Assembly: GCF_017309585.1 (NCBI RefSeq)
Contig: NZ_CP071321.1
Coordinates: 2,852,001 to 2,916,000, forward strand
Direction of reading: 5' to 3'
Length of the DNA stretch: 64,000 nt
Source of the DNA: Nitrogeniibacter aestuarii
GTDB lineage: Bacteria; Pseudomonadota; Gammaproteobacteria; Burkholderiales; Rhodocyclaceae
In this document: one piece after another, positions 7,166-15,796 of the stretch
Position numbering within the stretch: the stretch's first letter is position 1
Layout: every line of letters begins with the position of its first letter
The notes under the pieces: generated by a model
Databases searched by the model: none
The model's input: the letters and a program-made list of their open reading frames with translations, nothing else
Told to the model about the DNA's origin: nothing
Made by a program: the position numbers and the translations under genes

Positions 7166-7798
7166 ATGTACTTTCGCCAGCTCCCTCACGTGCACAGCGG
7201 CGCCTTTTGCTATCTGCTGGCCGATCCATGCGCCCAGGAAGCGGTGGTGATCGACCCGCATCCGGATCAGGCGGACCTTGTTCTGGCCATCCTGCAGGAA
7301 CGCGATCTGCGGCTGATTCACGTGCTGCGCACCCATCTGCACGACGATCATGAACCCTGCGGCGCCCTGTGCGACTTCACCGGCGCCACCCGGATCGCCG
7401 GCCCGGGCTCGTCCGACACGAAGGCCTGCATTGTCACGCACGGTGACACCTTGGTGTTCGGCTGCGAGGTGGTCCGCGTGCTCTCGACCCCGGGGCACAC
7501 ACCCGACGCGGTGAGTTACCTGTGGCGAGACCGGCTCTTCAGCGGCGATGCCCTCCATCCGGATGGCTGCCCCGCCCCGCTGACCACCACCGACCCGGGC
7601 CAGTGGTACGACAGCGTCACCCGCCGGCTCTTTCTGCTTCCGGACGAAACGCTGGTTTTCCCGGGCCACGCGAGTGCCGGGCGAACGGTGAGCACCATCG
7701 CCGAGGAACGACGTCGCAACCCGGCCTTTGGTGCAACGAGTCGCGACGGCTTCATAACCGACACCCTCGCCCGAACGGCAATCCCCCGAGACTTCTGA
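7166..7798 (+). CDS. Metallo-beta-lactamase-fold hydrolase, persulfide dioxygenase/glyoxalase II-like
   Basis: This 210-residue protein carries the metal motif HLHDDH (residues 55-60, form HxHxDH), a downstream metal-binding His in TPGHTPD, the Asp in FSGDAL, and a C-terminal FPGH. The order and the phrase FSGDALHPDGC resemble ETHE1/Blh persulfide dioxygenases (FTGDALLIRGCGR) more than lactamases, though the Gly-Cys-Gly-Arg end is not exact. It follows ybgE by 10 bases and is therefore probably the last gene of the cyd operon. A role in sulfide or persulfide handling beside a sulfide-tolerant bd oxidase is plausible but inferred. Glyoxalase II is the main alternative. Confidence 0.8.
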   Translation: MYFRQLPHVHSGAFCYLLADPCAQEAVVIDPHPDQADLVLAILQERDLRLIHVLRTHLHDDHEPCGALCDFTGATRIAGPGSSDTKACIVTHGDTLVFGCEVVRVLSTPGHTPDAVSYLWRDRLFSGDALHPDGCPAPLTTTDPGQWYDSVTRRLFLLPDETLVFPGHASAGRTVSTIAEERRRNPAFGATSRDGFITDTLARTAIPRDF

Positions 7799-7848
7799 CC
7801 CAGATCAAATGCCTTGCGCATTGCGGTGACGAACGGACGCTCACGCCC

Positions 7849-7877
7849 TTGAATGCGCGAAACCACGCGCGTAAAGT
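7849..7877 (+). promoter_or_regulatory. Candidate sigma-70 promoter for korAB
   Basis: TTGAAT (7849-7854), a 17-bp spacer and TAAAGT (7872-7877) fit a sigma-70 promoter at four of six positions in each box. It sits about 118 bases before the korA start in an otherwise empty 196-bp gap, so it is a reasonable but unproven promoter. Confidence 0.3.
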
Positions 7878-7994
7878 GACTTTGCCGCACCGCAACATCC
7901 GCGGCGTGCTCGGCTGCAGCCGGACCGAGCCGAATGCCTCAACGACAATTCGTCCCCGACTGCCCGCCGATCCATTTTCCTGGAGGTATCGGTC

Positions 7995-9722
7995 ATGGAC
8001 AGCACAAGCATTTCAATCGCCCTGAGCGGTTCAGGTGGTACCGGGGTCATGACGGCGGGCAGCCTGTTGCTCGACGTGGCGGCTAGGGCGGGCTACTACG
8101 GGTTGATGACCCGCACACTGGGTCCGCAGATTCGTGGCGGTGAGGCCGCAGCACTCATGCGCCTGGGCGTGGCCGAGGTCACCGGCCCGGACGACACCTA
8201 TCACGTGCTGCTCGCGCTCGACTGGGGCAACATCGAGCGCTTTGCCGCCGAAATCCCCTTGAACGCTGAAAGCATCGTGATCAGTGATCCGGCCCATGGC
8301 CCGGTGCCCGAGGTCATCGCATCGACGGGCGCGCGACTCGTCGAGATCCCGCTGGGGGCCCTGGCGGCCACCGTGGCCAATGGACGACCCAACATGGTGG
8401 CGCTCGGCGTGCTGACTGCGCTGCTGGGCCTCAATCTCGAGCACACGACCGCGGTCGTCGCGGCGGAACTTGCCGATCGCGACGACGAAACCCTGGCCGC
8501 ATCGCTCGGCGCCGTGCAGGCGGGTTTCAGCGCGGCCGACCCATGCGTCTGCCCGGTCACCCTCGCGCCCCCTGCGCGCGCAGCCGGCACCCCACGGTGG
8601 GCGCTGTCGGGCAATGAAGCCACCGGCGCCGGCGCCCTGCGTGGCGGCGTGCGCTTCGTGGCGGCCTATCCGATCACGCCGGCGACCGACATTCTTGAAT
8701 ACCTCGCCGTGCACCTGCCGCGGCTGGGCGGTGCGCTGGTGCAGGCTGAAGACGAGCTGGCCTCCATCAACATGATCCTGGGCAGTTCGTTCGGCGGCAC
8801 CCCCTCGCTCACGGCCACCTCAGGCCCCGGGCTGGCACTCATGACCGAATCGATCGGGCTGGGGATCGCAGCGGAAGTGCCGGTGGTGATCTGCAATGTC
8901 ATGCGCGGCGGCCCCTCGACCGGTATCCCGACAAAATCCGAACAGAGCGACCTGAACATCGCCATCCATGGCGTTCATGGCGACGCGCCACATGTGGTGA
9001 CCGCGCCCACCTCGATCTCGGATTGCGTCTTCACCACCCAATGGTCGGTGCATCTTGCCGAGTGTCTTCAGGTCCCCGTCATCACGCTGTCAGACCAGGC
9101 CATGGGCCAGGCGCGAACGGTGATCGACGCCCCTGCCATCGTGCCGCTGAACGGCCAGCGCAAGCTCGCGACCACCACCGTCGAACACTATGAGCGCTAT
9201 GAAGTCACCGCGGACGGCATCTCGCCCATGGCGCTGCCCGGCACACCGGGGCTGGAGTACACCGCCGATGGGCTTGAGCACAGCCCCCGTGGTACGCCAT
9301 CAACCCAGGCGGCCCATCATCAGGAGCAGCTCGACAAGCGCCAGCGCAAGCTCCTGCAGTTCGACTACGGCCCCTTCTGGGCGGACATCGCCGGCGACGG
9401 TGACATCGCGATTCTCACCTGGGGTTCCGTGACCGGTGCGGCCATGGAAGCGGCCGAGCGACTGCGCAAAGGCGGTGTGGCAGTCAAGGTGATTGCCATG
9501 CGTTTGCTCTCGCCCGCCTTGCCGGATCGGCTGGCAGACGCCTTGGTCGGCGTGGATCGCGTACTGGTGGTCGAGCAAAGCCACAGCCAGCAGTTTCTGC
9601 ACTATCTGCGGGGCCACTTCGCTTTACCTGCGCGCACCCGGACCCATGCCCGCCCCGGCCCGGTGTCGATTCGACCCGCTGAAATCATGGCCGCGGTCGA
9701 TGACCTGTTTCAGGAGGCCTGA
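7995..9722 (+). CDS. korA: 2-oxoglutarate:ferredoxin oxidoreductase, fused gamma-alpha subunit
   Basis: This 575-residue protein joins two domains of the 2-oxoacid:acceptor oxidoreductase family. Residues 1-190 are the gamma domain (GSGGTGVMTAGSLLLDVA, then LGPQIRGGEAA); from about residue 203 comes the alpha pyrimidine-binding domain (GNEATGAGALRGG, AAYPITPATDILEYL, TATSGPGLALM). With KorB it oxidises 2-oxoglutarate (or a related 2-oxoacid) with CoA to the acyl-CoA and reduces ferredoxin, as shown for korAB of Thauera aromatica, where the reduced ferredoxin drives benzoyl-CoA reductase. Substrate choice here is by family resemblance. A strong TGGAGG site precedes the ATG. No ferredoxin gene lies in the window. 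Confidence 0.88.
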   Translation: MDSTSISIALSGSGGTGVMTAGSLLLDVAARAGYYGLMTRTLGPQIRGGEAAALMRLGVAEVTGPDDTYHVLLALDWGNIERFAAEIPLNAESIVISDPAHGPVPEVIASTGARLVEIPLGALAATVANGRPNMVALGVLTALLGLNLEHTTAVVAAELADRDDETLAASLGAVQAGFSAADPCVCPVTLAPPARAAGTPRWALSGNEATGAGALRGGVRFVAAYPITPATDILEYLAVHLPRLGGALVQAEDELASINMILGSSFGGTPSLTATSGPGLALMTESIGLGIAAEVPVVICNVMRGGPSTGIPTKSEQSDLNIAIHGVHGDAPHVVTAPTSISDCVFTTQWSVHLAECLQVPVITLSDQAMGQARTVIDAPAIVPLNGQRKLATTTVEHYERYEVTADGISPMALPGTPGLEYTADGLEHSPRGTPSTQAAHHQEQLDKRQRKLLQFDYGPFWADIAGDGDIAILTWGSVTGAAMEAAERLRKGGVAVKVIAMRLLSPALPDRLADALVGVDRVLVVEQSHSQQFLHYLRGHFALPARTRTHARPGPVSIRPAEIMAAVDDLFQEA

Positions 9723-9725
9723 ACC

Positions 9726-10559
9726 ATGAACACCACTGAACCGACCCGACTCACACCCAAGCAATACAAATCGGACATCAAGCCCGTCTGGTGCAAGGGC
9801 TGCGGCGACTTTTCCGTCATCGCCGCCATTACCCGTGGTCTGTCACAGCTGCAATTGCCCAGGGAGAACGTCGCTTTCGTCTCGGGGATTGGCTGCTCGT
9901 CACGCATCCCGGCCTATTCGGCTGTCTATGGCTTTCACGGCGTCCATGGCCGCGCGCTGCCCATCGCGACCGGGCTCAAGCTTGCTCGACCGGAACTGAC
10001 CGTGCTGGTGGCCGGTGGCGATGGCGACGGATTCTCGATTGGCGGCAACCACTTCATGCACAGTTGCCGACGCAACGTGGACCTCACCTACGTGGTGATG
10101 GACAACAGCGTCTATGGCATGACCAAGGGCCAGGCCTCGCCCACCACCGCCAGCGACTGGACGGGCAGCAAACTCACGCCGGAGGGGCCGGGCATGCCGC
10201 CCTTCCGCCCACTCGAGATCGCCCTGTCGGCCGGTGCGAACTTCATCAGCCGTGCCACGGCCAACGACCCCAACGGCATGGCCGAACAGATCGTCGAAGC
10301 CATCCGGCACCCGGGTTTTTCGCTGGTGCATGTGCTGTGCCCGTGCGTCACCTACCGCCCCGAACAACAGGAGCTGTTCAAGGCGCGGGCGCACGCGGAC
10401 TGGCAAAGCACGACCGAACGGGCAGAAGCCATGCACCGCCTGGCCGACGACGACGGCTACACCACCGGCATTCTGTACCAGGGCGACCGCCCCGCCTTCA
10501 TGCCGCCGCCCGAACCGCGGGCAACGCTCGAACAGATCGAGACCGAATTCCGGATCTGA
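9726..10559 (+). CDS. korB: 2-oxoglutarate:ferredoxin oxidoreductase, beta subunit
   Basis: The 277-residue beta subunit binds thiamine diphosphate and an iron-sulfur cluster. CKGCGD at residues 23-28, C-terminal cysteines (VLCPCVTY) and the TPP/Mg motif GDGDGFSIGGNH near residue 98 with DNSVYGMTKGQ after it are all visible. It begins three bases after korA, so both are made from one message. A bidirectional terminator follows the stop. Pyruvate or another 2-oxoacid cannot be excluded as substrate. Confidence 0.9.
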   Translation: MNTTEPTRLTPKQYKSDIKPVWCKGCGDFSVIAAITRGLSQLQLPRENVAFVSGIGCSSRIPAYSAVYGFHGVHGRALPIATGLKLARPELTVLVAGGDGDGFSIGGNHFMHSCRRNVDLTYVVMDNSVYGMTKGQASPTTASDWTGSKLTPEGPGMPPFRPLEIALSAGANFISRATANDPNGMAEQIVEAIRHPGFSLVHVLCPCVTYRPEQQELFKARAHADWQSTTERAEAMHRLADDDGYTTGILYQGDRPAFMPPPEPRATLEQIETEFRI

Positions 10560-10575
10560 CCCGCACCCACCAGGC

Positions 10576-10605
10576 AAAAAAAACGCCCCGAACGGGGCGT
10601 TTTTT
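10576..10605. terminator. Bidirectional intrinsic terminator between korB and the tusA-like gene
   Basis: An A8 run, the perfect stem ACGCCCC-GAA-CGGGGCGT and a T6 run form a terminator that works on both strands between two convergent genes. Confidence 0.9.
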
Positions 10606-10621
10606 CGTGTTCGGCCGCGGC

Positions 10622-10858
10622 TCAGCGATCAGCGCGGCGCAAGAAGAATTCGAATTTGCCTTCTTCGATTTCACCGCTCTTGAGCAATTCATTACCGGTC
10701 TGGCGGGCAAAGGCCTCGAAATCGCGGACGGACCCCGGATCGGTGGCCAGTACGCGCAACACCTGGCCGGTCTCCATGGTGGCGAGCATCTTCTTGGAAC
10801 GCAGGATCGGCAACGGGCAGCTCAGGCCACTGGCGTCGACTTCGTTATCAAAATTCAT
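10622..10858 (-). CDS. TusA-family sulfurtransferase
   Basis: This 78-residue cytosolic protein has the family signature SGLSCPLPILRSKK with the active-site Cys14 in the CPxP motif. TusA-like proteins carry persulfide sulfur to tRNA thiolation, molybdenum-cofactor or sulfur-oxidation enzymes. Here it lies 65 bases downstream of the bepA-like gene, an arrangement common in betaproteobacteria, and near moaC. Whether it is the tRNA-thiolation TusA or a paralogue (YedF/SirA-like) is not decided by the sequence. It ends at the bidirectional terminator shared with korB. Confidence 0.85.
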   Translation of the reverse strand: MNFDNEVDASGLSCPLPILRSKKMLATMETGQVLRVLATDPGSVRDFEAFARQTGNELLKSGEIEEGKFEFFLRRADR

Positions 10859-10923
10859 GGGTTCTCTTGCCTTGATTCAGGTTCGCCTCGGCGGGCGTTG
10901 TGGGGTCATTCTAGCGCCAGCAC

Positions 10924-12363
10924 TCAGCCCCCGCTACGGCGCCGCTCGGCGCGCTCTTCGTCCGCACGGGCACGCAGCTCGCGCAAGCGGGCGTCAATGG
11001 CGGATTGCGTGTAGAAATCGCCCTGGTTGCTGCGCTGAGCCAGTTCGAGCTGCTCAACGGCGGCAACCCACAAGCCCTGATTGGCATAGACCTCGCCCTG
11101 GGCGCGGTGGTACTGACTGGTCTGCCCGGTGCTCTGGTAGGCCCGCGACAGTCGCGACCACAGCCGAACATCGTCGCGACGCTGGATCAAGGCCGAGTTG
11201 AGCACCTCGATGGCCGCCTTCGGCTTGTCGGCATACAGCTGCGCATCGGCCAGGCGGTAGACCAGGTAGTAGGCATCGGGGTAACGGGCAATGGCGTCGG
11301 TGAATATCTGCTCGGCGCGTGGCCAGTCCTTGCGCGCCGTGGCCAGCTCACCCCCGAGGCTCAGCACCAGGGCATTGCGATCGGTATCGCCGAATCCGTC
11401 GTAGATGCGCTGGGCCTCGTCCAGCTCTCCGGCATGCATGAGTGCATTGACATAGGCGTAGCGCTGACCCGGCGTAGGCTGCTTGCTGCGCAGAAACAGG
11501 GACTTCTCGCGCTCGACCATCTCGCGGGCATCGCCGCCCGACGAAGCCAGGCGTGCCTGGATCAGCAGAAACTCTTCGGAACTGGGCACCTGGCGGAAAC
11601 GCATGCCGGCCACGCGGTTCTCGATGTCGGCAATCCGCTCGGTGGTGAGCGGGTGGGTGCGCAGGTAACCCGGTGCGTTGTTTTCATAGAGCCGCGATTC
11701 ACGCTGAAGACGCTCGAAGAAGACGGGCATGTCGCGCACGTCGAAACCTGCGTTCTGCAGCGACTGAATGCCGATACGATCGGCCTCACGCTCGAAATCG
11801 CGGCTGTAGCTGAGCTGATTCTGCGCACCGGCCGCCACGCCCCCGACCACGGCCGCCTGTGCCAGATCCCCGCTACCCCGCGAGGCGAGCACCGCCAGCA
11901 GCATGGAAGCGAGCATGATCATGCTGCCCTGCCTCTGTTGCCCCACCATGCGCGCAATGTGGTGCTGGTCGACGTGGGCCACCTCGTGAGCGAGCACCGA
12001 CGCCAGTTCGGATTCACTCTGTGCCGCTTCGACCAGACGGGTATGCACGCCGATGAACCCACCGGGCATGGCGAACGCGTTGATGGTGTTTTCGCGCAAG
12101 GCGAAGAACTCGAACGACTGAGTCGAGCCGGCCCCCTGGACGATGCGGTTGCCGATACGGTTGAGGTAGGCCTCGGTTTCCGGATCGTCGAGATACGCCG
12201 GATCGCGCCAGCGAATTTCGCGCATCACCTGCTCGCCGATACGCTGCTCGGCCTGGGGTGACAGATCGGTGGCGGAAGACTCGCCCAGGTCGGGCAATCC
12301 ATTGGCCATACCTTGCGTGGCAAGGCAGGCGCTGAGCATGAGGGCAAGGGCGCGTTTCATCAT
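10924..12363 (-). CDS. bepA: Periplasmic M48 metalloprotease with TPR domain, BepA-like
   Basis: This 479-residue exported protein starts with a signal peptide (MMKRALALMLSACLATQGMA). An M48 peptidase domain follows with the zinc site HEVAH at residues 126-130 and a third-ligand region FEREADRIG. A TPR-rich C-terminal half (from about residue 300) ends in a basic tail. BepA/YfgC degrades or helps fold outer-membrane proteins such as LptD. The start at 12363 is set by the signal peptide; the frame is open further upstream but that would run antisense to moaC. It is divergent from moaC, with 73 bases between the starts. Confidence 0.88.
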   Translation of the reverse strand: MMKRALALMLSACLATQGMANGLPDLGESSATDLSPQAEQRIGEQVMREIRWRDPAYLDDPETEAYLNRIGNRIVQGAGSTQSFEFFALRENTINAFAMPGGFIGVHTRLVEAAQSESELASVLAHEVAHVDQHHIARMVGQQRQGSMIMLASMLLAVLASRGSGDLAQAAVVGGVAAGAQNQLSYSRDFEREADRIGIQSLQNAGFDVRDMPVFFERLQRESRLYENNAPGYLRTHPLTTERIADIENRVAGMRFRQVPSSEEFLLIQARLASSGGDAREMVEREKSLFLRSKQPTPGQRYAYVNALMHAGELDEAQRIYDGFGDTDRNALVLSLGGELATARKDWPRAEQIFTDAIARYPDAYYLVYRLADAQLYADKPKAAIEVLNSALIQRRDDVRLWSRLSRAYQSTGQTSQYHRAQGEVYANQGLWVAAVEQLELAQRSNQGDFYTQSAIDARLRELRARADEERAERRRSGG

Positions 12364-12436
12364 CGTGGTGCTATGATACCTGCGCTCAAAATCAGTTCCA
12401 CACGCCATACACTCCGATACCTTTGCCTTACCTATC

Positions 12437-12922
12437 ATGACAGATCGCCTTACGCATTTTGACGCTGACGGACAGGCCCATATGGTCGATGTCGGCGGCA
12501 AGACCGAGACCAAGCGCGTTGCCGTTGCCGAAGGGCGCATCACGATGGAACCGGCCACCTTCCGGATGGTGAAAGAAGGCTCTGCCAAAAAGGGTGACGT
12601 CATCGGCATCGCGCGCATCGCGGCCATCCAGGCCTCGAAGCGCACGTCTGACCTGGTCCCCCTGTGCCACCCGCTTCCGCTCACCCGCGTCGCCGTCGAT
12701 TTCACGCTCGACGAAGCAGCCAGCAGCATCACCTGCAACGTGACCGCCGAAACGGTCGGTCGCACCGGTGTCGAAATGGAAGCGCTGACCGCGGTACAGG
12801 TCGGCTTGCTCACCATCTACGACATGTGTAAGGCCGTCGATCGCGGCATGTGCATGGAAGGCATCCGCCTGCTCGAGAAGCTCGGCGGCAAGTCTGGCCA
12901 CTGGAAGTTCGACGCCTCCTGA
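12437..12922 (+). CDS. moaC: Cyclic pyranopterin monophosphate synthase
   Basis: MoaC (161 residues) converts the MoaA product to cyclic pyranopterin monophosphate in molybdenum-cofactor synthesis. The text LVPLCHPLPLTRVAVDF, EMEALTAVQVGLLTIYDMCKA and a C-terminal lysine/Gly loop (GGKSG) match the family throughout, and the length is standard. It stands alone without other moa genes. A TATGAT element at 12372-12377, about 60 bases upstream, may be the -10 box. Confidence 0.95.
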   Translation: MTDRLTHFDADGQAHMVDVGGKTETKRVAVAEGRITMEPATFRMVKEGSAKKGDVIGIARIAAIQASKRTSDLVPLCHPLPLTRVAVDFTLDEAASSITCNVTAETVGRTGVEMEALTAVQVGLLTIYDMCKAVDRGMCMEGIRLLEKLGGKSGHWKFDAS

Positions 12923-12995
12923 CAGCGTGACTGCGGGCGCGCCGGTGAGCAATCTCATCAAACCGTAACCTAACTCAGGTGATACTCCACCGCCC

Positions 12996-14528
12996 ATGAG
13001 CAAGGAAATCGAACTCAAGCTCGCGCTACCGAAGGCCGCACTGACGGCCCTTCGCCGCCACCGTATGCTCCAGAGCGCTGAAAAGCTCGGCAACGCGGTC
13101 ACGCTCATCAACACCTACTACGACACGGCCTCGCTCACCCTGCGCGATCGCAAGGTGGCCTTGCGAACCCGCAAGCAGGGGCGCAAATGGTTGCAAACCG
13201 TCAAGTGCGCGGCCGTCTCCGCGGGCGGACTGTCGTCCCGGCCCGAGTGGGAAAAGGACTTCCTCGGTGCCTTCGACTTCACTGACGTCACCGATGGTCC
13301 CACCGCAGCACTGCTCGACGAGGTCGCTGATTCGCTGGTGCCGATCTTCACCACCAACTTCCGCCGGGACACTTACCGCCTGAATCCGGACAGTGGCGTC
13401 GAAGTCCTGCTGATGATCGACAACGGCAAGGTCGAAGCCAACGAGCGCAGCGCCGACATCTGCGAGGTTGAGCTTGAACTCGTCAGCGGCAAGCCCGACG
13501 ACCTGCTTGCGCTCGCCTGCGAGCTGGCCACCGACATACCGCTCATGCCCGCCGATCGAAGCAAGGCAGAACGTGGGTACCGTCTGTTCAACGATGTGCC
13601 GGAGTCGCCTGTGCGCGCAGCGAAATCGGCGATCAGGCCCGATCAGTCGCCGATCGATGCGTTCAAGGCGCTCGCCAGCGAATGCCTGAGTCAATGGCAG
13701 GCCAACGCCCTGGCTGCCGTCAGCGAAGACGAGCCGGAATACGTGCACCAGATGCGCGTGGCCCTGCGACGCCTGCGCTCGCTGGTCAAGCTGTTTGCGC
13801 CAGCGCTGCCGGACGAGTTCGTGCAGACCTGGGCGGCGCTACTACGTGACACGGCCAGCGAGATGGGCGATGCACGCGACTTCGACGTCTTCCTTGAAGA
13901 AGTGCTCGACCCGGTCACGCCCGCCCCCATGTTGTCAGAAACGCTCACCAACTGTCTGCGCGAGCGTGTGCTTGCCGAGCGCGCACGGGCTCGCGCCGAG
14001 GCACGTGACCGGCTCACCCACTCGGATCAGGGCTTGCGCATGCTGCGATTCGCTCGCGCACTTCACGCGATGCAGTCCAACGCACTCGATGCGTCGGCCG
14101 ATCTGACGGCCTTCGCCCTGCTACAGATGGACGGACTGAAAAAGCGGGCACGCAAGCGCTTTGCGCTCGCGCAGGGCCCGGACCCTGACCACATTCATGA
14201 ATTGCGGGTCGCGCTCAAGCAGTTGCGCTACGGCAGCGAGTTTTTCTTGCCCCTGTTCGACGCTGACGCCATGAAGCCGTTCATGGCATTCATGCGACGG
14301 GCGCAGGAACAGCTGGGCTACCTGAACGATGTCGAGATCGCCCGGGGACGCATGCTGGGCTGGCTTGATGCCAGTCCTGAACTGAGCCCTGCTGCACACT
14401 TCGTGATTGGCTGGCATGCCCCGCGCTGCCTCAAGATTCGCCGACGCATCCTGCTCGAAGTCGAACCCATGCTCTGGGGCAAGGCGGCATGGAAGCGGCC
14501 GCGAAAGCAATCGAAACCGAAGGACTGA
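12996..14528 (+). CDS. CYTH-CHAD domain protein, inorganic triphosphatase/polyphosphate-binding
   Basis: This 510-residue protein combines an N-terminal CYTH domain (residues 1-200) with a C-terminal CHAD domain (about 215-500). The CYTH signature EIELKL is at residues 4-9 and metal-binding acidic pairs follow (EVELELVSG). CHAD shows two His/Arg-rich helices, HQMRVALRRLRSLVKLF and HELRVALKQLRYGSEFF, which bind polyphosphate. The ygiF-type family hydrolyses inorganic triphosphate. The gene is followed six bases later by sixA, so the pair is co-transcribed; together they point to phosphate or polyphosphate metabolism. Confidence 0.92.
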   Translation: MSKEIELKLALPKAALTALRRHRMLQSAEKLGNAVTLINTYYDTASLTLRDRKVALRTRKQGRKWLQTVKCAAVSAGGLSSRPEWEKDFLGAFDFTDVTDGPTAALLDEVADSLVPIFTTNFRRDTYRLNPDSGVEVLLMIDNGKVEANERSADICEVELELVSGKPDDLLALACELATDIPLMPADRSKAERGYRLFNDVPESPVRAAKSAIRPDQSPIDAFKALASECLSQWQANALAAVSEDEPEYVHQMRVALRRLRSLVKLFAPALPDEFVQTWAALLRDTASEMGDARDFDVFLEEVLDPVTPAPMLSETLTNCLRERVLAERARARAEARDRLTHSDQGLRMLRFARALHAMQSNALDASADLTAFALLQMDGLKKRARKRFALAQGPDPDHIHELRVALKQLRYGSEFFLPLFDADAMKPFMAFMRRAQEQLGYLNDVEIARGRMLGWLDASPELSPAAHFVIGWHAPRCLKIRRRILLEVEPMLWGKAAWKRPRKQSKPKD

Positions 14529-14534
14529 GGCACC

Positions 14535-14987
14535 ATGGATCTTCTGTTGTGGCGGCACGCCGAGGCGGTCGACAGCATCCCCGACAACCTGCGCGAACTG
14601 ACCGATCGTGGCCACAAGCAGGCGCGCAAGGTCGCCAAATGGCTGGATGAAAACCGCCCCAAGCGCCTGCGCGTGATGGTCAGCCCGACCATGCGGACAC
14701 GCCAGACAGCCGCCGCCTTCACCGACGATTTCGAGATCATCACGGCCCTGAGCCCGATGCACGGCGTCTCGGACATCCTCGCGGCCACCGGCTGGCCCGA
14801 GGGTCGCGGGGCCGTGCTGGTCGTCGGCCACCAGCCCACGCTGGGCCGGCTGGCGTCCCTGCTGCTGTCTGGCGAAGAGAACTACTGGTCGGTCAAGAAA
14901 GGGGCCCTGTGGTGGTTCACCAACCGGGTACGCAACGACGAAACCCAGACCGTACTGCGTACTGTCGTCTCGCCGGATCTGCTCTGA
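14535..14987 (+). CDS. sixA: Phosphohistidine phosphatase SixA
   Basis: This 150-residue histidine-phosphatase-family enzyme has the catalytic RHA in LLLWRHAEA, then SPTMRTRQTA and the second His in VVGHQPTLG. SixA dephosphorylates phosphohistidine, for example on the phosphocarrier NPr or ArcB. It starts six bases after the CYTH-CHAD gene, in a pairing seen in other proteobacteria. Confidence 0.9.
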   Translation: MDLLLWRHAEAVDSIPDNLRELTDRGHKQARKVAKWLDENRPKRLRVMVSPTMRTRQTAAAFTDDFEIITALSPMHGVSDILAATGWPEGRGAVLVVGHQPTLGRLASLLLSGEENYWSVKKGALWWFTNRVRNDETQTVLRTVVSPDLL

Positions 14988-15143
14988 TCCGCCCCTTCGG
15001 TTGGTGCACCGCAAGCTCAAGCACGCCTTGTTTTTTGCCGTTATGGCACCATATTGAGCTTGTCAGCCAGCGGTAAGATTGTCGCGCCAGACTCCACTCC
15101 CCACAGCCGGGAGATCCGGTCCGGGCGCATGATCGAGGGGTAC

Positions 15144-15686
15144 ATGATTCGCAGATTCCTGCCGTCTCACGAAAGCATCAAGGAGCATCGCCTGCTGCGC
15201 TGGGTCGGCCCGCGTCTGCACGACCCCTCCCTCTGGAAGCTCAACCGGCGCACCGTCGCCAAGGCAGTTGCCATTGGCGCGTTCTTCGGGCTGATGATCC
15301 CGGTGGCACAGATCCCCGCTGCGGTGATCGCGTCCCTATCATTTCGCGCCAATCTGTGGATCGCCGCCGTCAGCACACTGGTGAGCAACCCGTTCACCTA
15401 TGCGCCCCTGTATTACTTCGCCTATCAGCTGGGCGCGGGGATTCTTGGTGTTCCCCCGAAACCCGAAGTGGTCGAGGCCCCCGTGGTCGAGACCTTCACC
15501 CAGTGGCTCGTCCACGCATGGACCTGGGTGACCGGCATCGGACAGCCACTGCTGCTGGGCATGCTGCTCATGGCGGTGACCGGCGCCATCGTCGGCTACT
15601 ACCTGACCCAGACCGTTTGGCGCTACCATGTGAAGCGTAAATGGCGTTCGCGCGGACACGGGCGACGTCATGGTGAGGCGCACTGA
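15144..15686 (+). CDS. DUF2062 membrane protein
   Basis: The 180-residue product starts MIRRFLPSHESIKEHRLLRW and has the DUF2062 pattern: RRTVAKAVAIGAFFGLMIPV, then a second pair of helices (LWIAAVSTLVSNPFTYAPLYY) and a C-terminal helix before a basic tail (KRKWRSRGHGRR). Function is unknown. ATG 15144 was chosen because GAGGGG lies just upstream; ATG 15129 is also possible. The frame is open from 15054 but without a plausible start signal. Confidence 0.8.
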   Translation: MIRRFLPSHESIKEHRLLRWVGPRLHDPSLWKLNRRTVAKAVAIGAFFGLMIPVAQIPAAVIASLSFRANLWIAAVSTLVSNPFTYAPLYYFAYQLGAGILGVPPKPEVVEAPVVETFTQWLVHAWTWVTGIGQPLLLGMLLMAVTGAIVGYYLTQTVWRYHVKRKWRSRGHGRRHGEAH

Positions 15687-15796
15687 ACGGCAGTTGCCGT
15701 TTGTCGATGCTGCTCTGCACAAATCAAAACGTTTGTTTTACACTCCACGGTCCTTTCTGACGACCGACGGACACATTCCTCGGGCTGGTGATTCAC

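Noticed and set aside
7795..7808. A possible FNR/ANR box (CTGAC-CCAG-ATCAA) before korAB
   Set aside because: Only the right half matches the consensus TTGAT-N4-ATCAA, and it overlaps the stop codon of the preceding gene.
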